This document shows, piece after piece, positions 44,364-51,670 of a DNA stretch of 64,000 nucleotides (position 1 is its first letter; each line of letters starts with the position of its first letter). Source of the DNA: Cyanobium sp. E1_MAG_00006 (GTDB lineage Bacteria > Cyanobacteriota > Cyanobacteriia > PCC-6307 > Cyanobiaceae); NCBI GenBank assembly GCA_027488975.1, contig JAIYAQ010000029.1:79007-143006 (forward strand). Reading direction: 5' to 3'. The notes beneath the pieces are model-generated. The model searched no databases, was not told where the DNA came from, and saw only the letters and a program-made list of their open reading frames with translations. Both the position numbers and the translations under genes were made by a program.

Positions 44364-44771
44364 ATGGCTCAGTGCGGCGACAAGCCCAAGCGGATCGCTT
44401 TCGGGGTGGCTCCCCTGGGCATCGTCTCCATCGGCATCGTGCCGATGGGGGTTGTGAGCATCGGCGTGGTGCCGATGGGGGTGATCAGCCTCGGTGTGGT
44501 GGGCATGGGCGTGCTGAACGCCGCCGTGGTGGGGATGGGGGTGGTGGTGGCCGGAGTCCATGCCATGGGGATCTGGTCGCTCACCCCCGGCGCCGGCCAT
44601 CATCACCACCGCAGCGCAACTGAGCCGTCCCACCAGCTGCTGGCCTACCCAAGCCGGCAGGTGGCCCTTCAGAAAGCGCGTGAGCTCGGTTGCGATGGCG
44701 TTCACGCCATGGGCAGTCTCTGGATGCCCTGCTCGGAGCATCCAACGCATCAGTCCTCTCACCACCACTGA
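44364..44771 (+). CDS. Glycine-repeat (beta-solenoid-like) protein fused to DUF3721, His-rich
   Basis: Repeats IVPMGVVSIG/VVPMGVISLG/VVGMGVLNAA/VVGMGVVVAG; then GHHHHRS and ARELGCDGVHAMGSLWMPCSEHPTHQSSHHH. Confidence 0.75.
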   Translation: MAQCGDKPKRIAFGVAPLGIVSIGIVPMGVVSIGVVPMGVISLGVVGMGVLNAAVVGMGVVVAGVHAMGIWSLTPGAGHHHHRSATEPSHQLLAYPSRQVALQKARELGCDGVHAMGSLWMPCSEHPTHQSSHHH

Positions 44772-44774
44772 ATC

Positions 44775-44972
44775 ATGCGATCGATCCGTCATCTCAGCTT
44801 GGCGCTGATTGTTGCTCTGCTGGCCTCCACACCTGAAGCCATGGCGTGCGGTGGAGGTGGTTCCGGCAGTTACCGCAAACCCGCTCGTCCGGGCCAGCAC
44901 CAGCATCAACAACGTTCGGTGGCGCCATCCTCTGAAAAGGAATCCACAACTCCCGTTGTTGCGCCCCGATAG
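44775..44972 (+). CDS. Small secreted hypothetical protein
   Basis: Signal peptide MRSIRHLSLALIVALLASTPEAMA then CGGGGSGSYRKPARPGQHQHQQ. Confidence 0.6.
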   Translation: MRSIRHLSLALIVALLASTPEAMACGGGGSGSYRKPARPGQHQHQQRSVAPSSEKESTTPVVAPR

Positions 44973-44994
44973 GAGCGCGTCGGGAGTTGTGGAT
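44942..44994. repeat. Perfect 14-bp inverted repeat with nested inner stem (possible terminator)
   Basis: atccacaactcccg ... cgggagttgtggat; inner gcgcccc-gata-ggagcgc. Confidence 0.7.
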
Positions 44995-45020
44995 GTTGAT
45001 CTCCGCAGGCGCGGCTGGGA

Positions 45021-46649
45021 TTAGAACCTGAAGGTCGTCTTCACCAGCCCGCCGAACTGGCTGAAGCTGTCGCCGGCAGGCGTCTGCTGGCCGAAGGGAC
45101 GGCTCAGATAAATCAGGGCTGGTGTGACCGTGACATTGTCGGTCACCTGGAACTTATACCACCACTCCCAGACATAGTTGCCGTCGTTGGGAGTCACGCC
45201 ACCAGTGAGTGCGGTGGCGAAGACGGGTTGGGCCACAGCAAAGCCGAAGTCATTGCCCTTCTGGAACACATCCGTCCACTGCAGACCCACCATCCAGGAC
45301 TGACTGGTGCTGAGGCTGCCGCGGGGCTGCGGCGTGCTGTATGTCGTGCTGTTGATTCCCCATCCCAGGCTGAGGGAGGGAAGCCAGCCGCTGCGCAGTG
45401 GTTGCCAGAAGGCGCTCAGGCCCAGGGCATTGGTGGCGGCGTTGATGTTGTGATCGATGGCGCTGTGGGTGAACGGCGTGGTGCCTGGAACGAACTGGGT
45501 TTCAGGTTGCACGTAAGACCAGATGGCAGCCAGGCCCCATTGCTCCTGTTGATAGCCGAGCTGAACACTGCCGGTCGAGCCGGAATTCTTGTTGCCAAGT
45601 CCGCCGCCACCGTTCTCTGCCGAAACACTTGGGTTGCCGCTATCGCCATTGGCTGCCACGTAATTGGCACTCAGACTGAAGCCGTTGCTCTGCCACCAGA
45701 GGCCCGCGCCAGCGCCAAGATTCTTGCTGTAGGCCGCCGGTGCGCCATTCACCGTCATCACGTTGAGGATGGTGTCAGACGGGTACACGCTGGGCCACAG
45801 CGCCAGCATGTCTTCCTGCCCCACGCGAGCACCCAGGGTGGCTGTGAAGCCGCCACCGATGGGCCATTGGTAGAAGAGCTTGTCGATGGATACAACATCA
45901 CCGCAGTCTGTCCCAGTGCCGCAATCTTCTTCAAAGGCAACCTCAAGTTCAGCAAGTCCGAGGGAATGCGGTTCCCCGCCAAACACACTGTTGCCAAAGT
46001 TGCCAGCTCGCAGGTTGGTGCGCAGCAGATCCTTGCCGTTGAAGCTGGTGTCCAACGTCAGTTGCAGGTCGTAGTTGAACGTGGTGGCATTGGGCAGCGG
46101 TACGGGGGCCCGCCGCCGCCCTGTGAACTCATTCGGTGCTCGGTTGACCGTGTTGGCCGCTGTGTTGATCGCCGATCCCGAGAAGGTATTGGCCCCCACC
46201 ACGAAGGTGGCCTGACCTCTGAGCTTGGTGGTGGTGGAGAAACGGGTGGCTTCCAGCTCGCCCACCTTGGCCTCAAGACCATCCACGCGGCCCTTGAGCA
46301 CGGCGAGTTCCTTCTCGAACTCCTTCATCAGGCGCTTGAGCTCGTCGGTCACCTCGGTGATCCGATCCAGACAGGCGTTCAGCAGGGCGGCCGCCTCATA
46401 GCGGGTCATCGCCTGGCCGCCCTTGAAGGTGCCGTTGGGGTAGCCGGCCACGCAGCCGTAGCGCTCGATCAGGTTGCTGAGCGCCTGATAGGCCCAGTCG
46501 GTGGGCTTGACGTCGGAGAACTGGGAGATGCTGGTGACCTGCTCCTGGCTGGCGTACTGGCTCACATCCGCCAGGTTGAGACTGGCGGCGTTTGAGGCCA
46601 TCGGCGCCGCAAGGCCAAGAACGATGAGCGAGGAACGCAGAGGAAGCAT
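45021..46649 (-). CDS. OprB-family carbohydrate-selective porin with SLH domain (Som-like)
   Basis: Signal peptide; DVKPTDWAYQALSNLIERYGCVAGYPNGTFKGGQAMTRYEAAALLNACLDRI; C-terminal beta-barrel ending GLVKTTFRF. Confidence 0.92.
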   Translation of the reverse strand: MLPLRSSLIVLGLAAPMASNAASLNLADVSQYASQEQVTSISQFSDVKPTDWAYQALSNLIERYGCVAGYPNGTFKGGQAMTRYEAAALLNACLDRITEVTDELKRLMKEFEKELAVLKGRVDGLEAKVGELEATRFSTTTKLRGQATFVVGANTFSGSAINTAANTVNRAPNEFTGRRRAPVPLPNATTFNYDLQLTLDTSFNGKDLLRTNLRAGNFGNSVFGGEPHSLGLAELEVAFEEDCGTGTDCGDVVSIDKLFYQWPIGGGFTATLGARVGQEDMLALWPSVYPSDTILNVMTVNGAPAAYSKNLGAGAGLWWQSNGFSLSANYVAANGDSGNPSVSAENGGGGLGNKNSGSTGSVQLGYQQEQWGLAAIWSYVQPETQFVPGTTPFTHSAIDHNINAATNALGLSAFWQPLRSGWLPSLSLGWGINSTTYSTPQPRGSLSTSQSWMVGLQWTDVFQKGNDFGFAVAQPVFATALTGGVTPNDGNYVWEWWYKFQVTDNVTVTPALIYLSRPFGQQTPAGDSFSQFGGLVKTTFRF

Positions 46650-46842
46650 GGACCGAATCTCCAGAGCACCACCGTGGTGCCTTGGGCGGAATTGTGCTCT
46701 TTCTCTCCAGTTCGTCACTGGTACTGGAGACTACTGTCAGGGTTTGGGCATCGCAGCCGGGTCAGCGCCATGGTTGTCTGTGTCGCCCTGCGCTGAGCAG
46801 CTTCCATGGGGTCCTGCCGAGGGTCCGGGCAGAGGATGGAGG

Positions 46843-47279
46843 ATGAAAGGCAATGTCCTGCGGCAGATGACGCGGATCTCCTGGCGAGAAACCGTTCTGG
46901 CCACAGCGGCCCTGCCCCTGGCGCCGGCGGCTGCCTGGGCCCAGGCTGATGCCTATCTCGGTAGCGGCTTCCTGGCCGGCTTCCTGCACTCGATCAGCGG
47001 TGTCGATCACCTGTTGCTGCTGGTCGGCATCGGGGCCGCGGCCTCCTGCATTTCTGCGCAGCTGCTGCTCTGGGCTCTGGCTGGGGCTATCGGCGGTGGT
47101 GTGTTCTGAGCGATGGGCGGCACCCTGCCGGCCCAGGAGTTCCTCGCAGCCCTGGCGATTACGGCGGCAGCTTCCAGGCGCTGCGGCGTCTGCCCTTGGC
47201 CTGGCCCGTGGCGTGTGTGCTGCTGGCTCTCTGCGGCGGCGTGTCAGCCCTGGGGCCGATCGGCTTGCTGATGCGCTGA
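46843..47279 (+). pseudogene. Decayed HupE/UreJ-family membrane protein
   Basis: LGSGFLAGFLHSISGVDHLLLLVGIGAAA, then stop; LPAQEFLAALAI and ALRRLPLAWPVACVLLALCGGVSALGPIGLLMR continue in other frames. Confidence 0.65.
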
Positions 47280-47292
47280 TCTGAACGCAGGG

Positions 47293-47871
47293 TTGGTTCA
47301 CCAGCTGGAGGGGGACGAGAATCACAATCCCCTGGATCCATCTTCCCTGCCTGCGCTCTCCTCGCCCTTGCAGATCCGCCCCTATGGGGCGGCCGACTGG
47401 CCGGCGGTGTGGGCGCTGCTGGAGCCGGTGTTCCGCGCCGGCGAAACGTTCCCTCACGATCCGTCGATCACAGAGACCGAGGCCCAGGTGGCGTGGGTGG
47501 CGCAGAGCCAGGCGGTGATGGTGGCTGTGGATGCCGCCGGTGCGCTGGTGGGCTCCTATTACCTGAGGCCCAACTCCCTGGCTCTCGGTGCCCACGTGGC
47601 CAACGCTGGCTATGTGGTGGCGAAGCACGTCCGGCGCCAGGGTGTCGGCAGCCGGCTCTGCCAGCACTCCTTGCAGGCGGCGCGGGGGCTGGGGTTTCGG
47701 CTGATGCAGTTCAACCTGGTGGTGAGCACCAACACCGCCGGCATCCGCTGTTGGCAGCGCAACGGCTTTCAGATCGTCGGCACCCTGCCGGGGGCGTTTC
47801 GCCACAGGCAGTTGGGTTATGTGGATGCCCTGGTGATGGTGCAGGCGCTGGTGGAAGGGGCGGGGCCATGA
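47293..47871 (+). CDS. GNAT-family N-acetyltransferase
   Basis: GYVVAKHVRRQGVGSRLCQHSLQAARGLGFRLMQFNLVVSTNTAGIRCWQRNGF. Confidence 0.88.
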   Translation: MVHQLEGDENHNPLDPSSLPALSSPLQIRPYGAADWPAVWALLEPVFRAGETFPHDPSITETEAQVAWVAQSQAVMVAVDAAGALVGSYYLRPNSLALGAHVANAGYVVAKHVRRQGVGSRLCQHSLQAARGLGFRLMQFNLVVSTNTAGIRCWQRNGFQIVGTLPGAFRHRQLGYVDALVMVQALVEGAGP

Positions 47872-48084
47872 AGGTGGTGCCGCTGCGCCTCAGCCCCGGC
47901 GAGGATCTGCGCCTGTTCCTGGAAGCCTGGATGGGCGAGCAGTGGCCATCTCTGAGCGGGTGCACTGGTGCGCACCACCGCGGAGCTGGTGATTGGTCTG
48001 CTGCCCGACTGGCGGTTCCACCGGGAACTGGATTCAGCCACCGGCTGCTCCGAGCTTCAGGTCAGTCCTCGGACTCCTGGCTGA
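47868..48084 (+). pseudogene. Internally deleted PPC/DUF296-domain protein
   Basis: N-terminus MKVVPLRLSPGEDLRLFLEAWMGEQ and C-terminus ALVRTTAELVIGLLPDWRFHRELDSATGCSELQV in a shifted frame; core missing. Confidence 0.65.
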
Positions 48085-48259
48085 GGGGCGTCAGCCGCCG
48101 CTCCACCTGCAGGAACACCAGCCAGGCCACGCCGGCACTGATGCCGCCTGTCCAGTTGTTGCGCAGCAGCTCCACCACCGCCACCGTGCTGGCGCCGATG
48201 CGCAGACCGCGCAGCAGAAAGCCGCCGAGCTTCTCCAGGGTCTCCCGGTTCATCGCCAT
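48062..48259 (-). CDS. Small hypothetical membrane-associated protein
   Basis: MNRETLEKLGGFLLRGLRIGASTVAVVELLRNNWTGGISAGVAWLVFLQVERRL. Confidence 0.55.
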   Translation of the reverse strand: MAMNRETLEKLGGFLLRGLRIGASTVAVVELLRNNWTGGISAGVAWLVFLQVERRLTPLSQESED

Positions 48260-48468
48260 GGCTGGCGCCAGCGCAGAGCGGCCTCAGGTTGGCGGAAGGG
48301 AGAGGGCTTGGCAGCGCTGGGAGGGGGCTATCCCGTACCCGATCCCCCATGCCCGCGTGAAACCGCGTCGTCAGGCCGATTGCGTCTTGAGGGTTTGCGC
48401 GTTCGCAACAGCCGGAGGGATGTGGCTGTTCATCGAGTCCGATGACGACTCGGCCAATGAATTGCCGC

Positions 48469-48972
48469 TCAGCTGGCTGGTTCTGAGAGCTGCAGCATCA
48501 ACGTCCGCGTGTTGAGCGGCGAGGGGCGGAACCCCAGCGAGCAGTAGAACGCCGCCGCCGCTTCATCGAGCGCATGCACCAGCAAAACCCTTGCACCGAT
48601 CAATCGCCTGGCGGCCAGGCTGCGCCGGAGAGCATCGGCCACCAGAGCGCGGCCTAACCCTTGGCCCTGATGGCGCTGATCCACCGCCAGCCTTCCAAGC
48701 ACCACAACCGGCAAGGGATCCGGCATGTTGCGCCGCAAGCCTCCGGGCACCTCGGCCAGCACGATCGCTCCGGCCGACAGACAGGCATAGGCAATCACTC
48801 TGTTGCTCTCAGCCGGCCAAACCCCCTCACCAGAACAGATCACAACGGTGCGTGACACGCCCTGGCGTTCATTGGCCAGGGCACGCTGCTGCAACCAGTG
48901 GTTCAACCCGTCGTTGCCGCAGTCAAAGCCCTCCAGTCGGTGCTGGGCACCGAGGGGTTCAGGCGGGCGCAT
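48469..48972 (-). CDS. TacT-like GNAT toxin
   Basis: FDCGNDGLNHWLQQRALANERQGVSRT; YACLSAGAIVLAEVPGGLRRNMPDPLPVVVLGRLAVDQRHQGQGLGRALVADAL. Confidence 0.88.
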   Translation of the reverse strand: MRPPEPLGAQHRLEGFDCGNDGLNHWLQQRALANERQGVSRTVVICSGEGVWPAESNRVIAYACLSAGAIVLAEVPGGLRRNMPDPLPVVVLGRLAVDQRHQGQGLGRALVADALRRSLAARRLIGARVLLVHALDEAAAAFYCSLGFRPSPLNTRTLMLQLSEPAS

Positions 48973-49252
48973 GCCAAGGCTCAGGCGGGGCGAGCAGCCG
49001 CTCGATGCTCGCCTGATCCTGCGCGGTAGCGGCCGGATCCTCCAGATCGGCCAGCAGGGCCGTGGTCTGCTCCGGAGTCAGCGAGAAGAGCGTGCGATCC
49101 AGCAACACATCCCGCGCCCGCTCCTGGCAGCTGCGCAGGATGAACTCGGTGCGGCTGATGCCTTCCGCCGCGGCGGCCTGATCGATCAGCTGGCGCTGCT
49201 CGGCCGTGGCACGGAGCTGCAGAACCTGGTCGCGCGCCATCACCCACCACAC
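48959..49252 (-). CDS. DUF1778 (TacA-like) antitoxin
   Basis: LQLRATAEQRQLIDQAAAAEGISRTEFILRSCQERARDVLLDRTLFSLTPEQ; overlaps toxin start by 14 nt. Confidence 0.88.
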   Translation of the reverse strand: MWWVMARDQVLQLRATAEQRQLIDQAAAAEGISRTEFILRSCQERARDVLLDRTLFSLTPEQTTALLADLEDPAATAQDQASIERLLAPPEPWHAPA

Positions 49253-49306
49253 AAGCTGTCATGACATTGTATTGCTGCCTGATGCTTCGTGGAGGGGCGG
49301 CGTCTA

Positions 49307-49708
49307 TCAGCTCCAGTGCAGCTGCATCGGGATCGCGCCCTCGAGGCTCACCTTCACCGGGCAGGTTTCGGCGGCCCGCTGCAGCAGGGCGCGCTGCTGG
49401 GGCTCAAGGCCGGCCGCCAGGGTCACCCACACGGTGAGCTGGGCGATGCGCCGCGGCGTGTCGCTGCTCATCGTCTTCTCGACGCGGGCGCTGCAGCCCT
49501 CCAGGTCCCAGCCATGCCGCTCGGCCACGATGCCCATGATTGTGAGCATGCAGGTGCTCAGGGCCGTGGCCACCAGATCGGTGGGGGAGAAGCGCTCGCC
49601 CTTGCCCTGGTTGTCGGTGGGAGCGTCGGTTTCCAGCAGCGTGCCTGATGGGCCATGGCTGGACTGGCAGCGCAGCTGCCCCAGGTAGGCGCTGTCGATC
49701 AGGGTCAT
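49307..49708 (-). CDS. OsmC-family protein
   Basis: FSPTDLVATALSTCMLTIMGIVAERHGWDLEG. Confidence 0.9.
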   Translation of the reverse strand: MTLIDSAYLGQLRCQSSHGPSGTLLETDAPTDNQGKGERFSPTDLVATALSTCMLTIMGIVAERHGWDLEGCSARVEKTMSSDTPRRIAQLTVWVTLAAGLEPQQRALLQRAAETCPVKVSLEGAIPMQLHWS

Positions 49709-50133
49709 GTCGGCTCCTGGAGTGGCTGGGGGCGGCAGCTGCAGAGCTGATCGAGGTTGGGACGGCCGGTGAGCGGCAGGCGCCAGCGGGCCCAAAGGCC
49801 GTAGACGCCATCGGCCAGCTGCCGCAGACCCGGCCAGGCGCTGGGGGCGTACAGCCAGCCCAGGCCGATCAGCCGGTAGGCGGCGCGGAACACGGCCACA
49901 TCGCGCAGCACCATGCCGTCGGCCGTCAGGGCATGGATGCGGCCCATCGCCTGGCGGTAGCTGATGGAACCCCAGTCGGCGGGAGCGTAGTCGGCGGCGT
50001 TGATGTCCACGAACGCCAGCCGCGGCGCCTGGGGATGCAGCCGCTGGTCACGGCGCCGCAGGAACGCCACCTCGCGCAGGCAGAGCGGACAGGCGCCGTC
50101 GTACAGCAGCGTCAGCTGCGCGGGAGCCGTCAT
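49705..50133 (-). CDS. DCC-family (DUF393) thiol oxidoreductase-like protein
   Basis: LLYDGACPLCLREVAFLRRRDQRLHPQAPRLAFVDINA. Confidence 0.88.
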   Translation of the reverse strand: MTAPAQLTLLYDGACPLCLREVAFLRRRDQRLHPQAPRLAFVDINAADYAPADWGSISYRQAMGRIHALTADGMVLRDVAVFRAAYRLIGLGWLYAPSAWPGLRQLADGVYGLWARWRLPLTGRPNLDQLCSCRPQPLQEPT

Positions 50134-50396
50134 TTCTTGCGGCAGTAGCCGCCACCCACGTTCATCCAACCTTCCAGGCAGGCTTCGCCCTTGGTGGGCT
50201 GCACGGTGTAGGTCATCAGCCCGAGGGTGGAGCACTTGCCGTTGAGCATGTCCACGTAGCCCATGGGGCAGATGTTGCCGATCTTGGGCACCACCCGCTG
50301 GGCCTGGGCCGGGGTGGCGAAGCTCACCGTGGCGGCCAGGCTCAGCAGGCCGGCCGCCAGCGGCAGCAGAACGTTGGAGGAAGGCATGCGGGCCAT
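50130..50396 (-). CDS. Small secreted Cys-containing hypothetical protein
   Basis: Signal peptide ending AQAQ; NICPMGYVDMLNGKCSTLGLMTYTVQPTKGEACLEGWMNVGGGYCRKK. Confidence 0.65.
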   Translation of the reverse strand: MARMPSSNVLLPLAAGLLSLAATVSFATPAQAQRVVPKIGNICPMGYVDMLNGKCSTLGLMTYTVQPTKGEACLEGWMNVGGGYCRKK

Positions 50397-50531
50397 CGAT
50401 GTGCGGATGGACAGGTCGACAAGCTAGGCGGCGTTGATCGCCCGTGTCAGGGGCGGATGAAGATCACCCTGTCCCCCGCCGCGGATCGACGGCAGGCTGG
50501 TGCCACGCGATCGTCTGGGGCCTCGAAGCTG

Positions 50532-50981
50532 ATGCGGCAGAGCCTGTCCGAGCTGTCTGTGCAGACCCGCGGTGAGGGCTTCACCAACATCACCGCCGCG
50601 ATCAATGCGGAGATCGCCCGCAGCGGTCTGCGCACCGGGCTGGCCACGTGCCATGCAAAACACACCAGCTGCTCGCTGACGGTGAATGAGAACGCCGATC
50701 CGCGGGTGCTGCAGGACCTCGCTACCTACCTGCGGGCCCTGGTGCCTGAGGAGGGGGTGCGGCCGATCAGTGGTCAGGGTGGCCTGCAGCGCTACGCCCA
50801 CGACGACGAGGGCCCCGACGACATGCCGGCCCACATCCGCACCGCGCTCACCACCATCAGTCTCAGCCTGGCCTTCGATCACGGCCGCCTGCTGCTCGGC
50901 ACCTGGCAGGCGATCTATCTGTGGGAGCACCGCGCCCAATCACACCCGCGCCGGCTCGTGCTGCATCTGCTGGGGGAATGA
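50532..50981 (+). CDS. UPF0047 / YjbQ-family protein
   Basis: GLATCHAKHTSCSLTVNENADPRVLQDL..HDDEGPDDMPAHIRTALT..GTWQAIYLWEHR. Confidence 0.92.
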   Translation: MRQSLSELSVQTRGEGFTNITAAINAEIARSGLRTGLATCHAKHTSCSLTVNENADPRVLQDLATYLRALVPEEGVRPISGQGGLQRYAHDDEGPDDMPAHIRTALTTISLSLAFDHGRLLLGTWQAIYLWEHRAQSHPRRLVLHLLGE

Positions 50982-51043
50982 GCGACAACGCATCGCCATC
51001 GACCCGGGCCTTCGCTACCAAGAGGTGAGCAATCCCGCTGCCA

Positions 51044-51327
51044 TGGCTCCCCGCCACCACCTCTGCACTCCCCTCCACCGGCGCATGGATGCCGCCGCGG
51101 CCTTTGCCACCGCCGCTGGGCTCACTGCCCTGGCGGTGCTGCCGCTGCAGGCCCGGGCGGATGGGGGCAGCGCCTCTTCGCTGCTGAGCCGCCAGGATGC
51201 GATTCAGCAGGCCACCCTCTGGATGCCCCGTGGTGCACAGATCACCAGCTCCAACTGCACGGAGATGATCATCGACAGCTCCATCCGCTACTTCTGCAGT
51301 GTGCAGTGGGGCCCGGCGGCCCAATGA
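51044..51327 (+). CDS. Small exported hypothetical protein
   Basis: Leader MDAAAAFATAAGLTALAVLPLQARADG; ITSSNCTEMIIDSSIRYFCSVQW. Confidence 0.6.
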
Positions 51328-51349
51328 TGGGGGCTGCACCCGTTGCTCC

Positions 51350-51637
51350 ATGCTTGCCACGCCCCTGACCCCCGAACAGATCCAGGGGCTCGCCAGCACC
51401 CTGCCCGCCTGGGCCCTGGTGGACGGCAAGCTGCAGCGGGAGCTCCGCTTCGCCGACTTCGTGGAGGCGTTCGCCTTCATGACCAAGGTGGCCCTGATCG
51501 CCGAAGCGATGGGCCACCATCCGGAATGGAGCAACGTCTGGAACCGGGTGACGATCGCCCTCACCACCCACGACACCGGTGGGCTGTCCGACCTTGATCT
51601 GGAGCAGGCCCGCCGGATCGATCGTCTGCTGGTCTGA
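51350..51637 (+). CDS. Pterin-4a-carbinolamine dehydratase
   Basis: LQRELRFADFVEAFAFMTKVALIAEAMGHHPEWSNVWNRVTIALTTHDTGGLS. Confidence 0.93.
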   Translation: MLATPLTPEQIQGLASTLPAWALVDGKLQRELRFADFVEAFAFMTKVALIAEAMGHHPEWSNVWNRVTIALTTHDTGGLSDLDLEQARRIDRLLV

Positions 51638-51670
51638 GGCCTGCCGGCCTGATCAGCACCGCCGCGTCGC

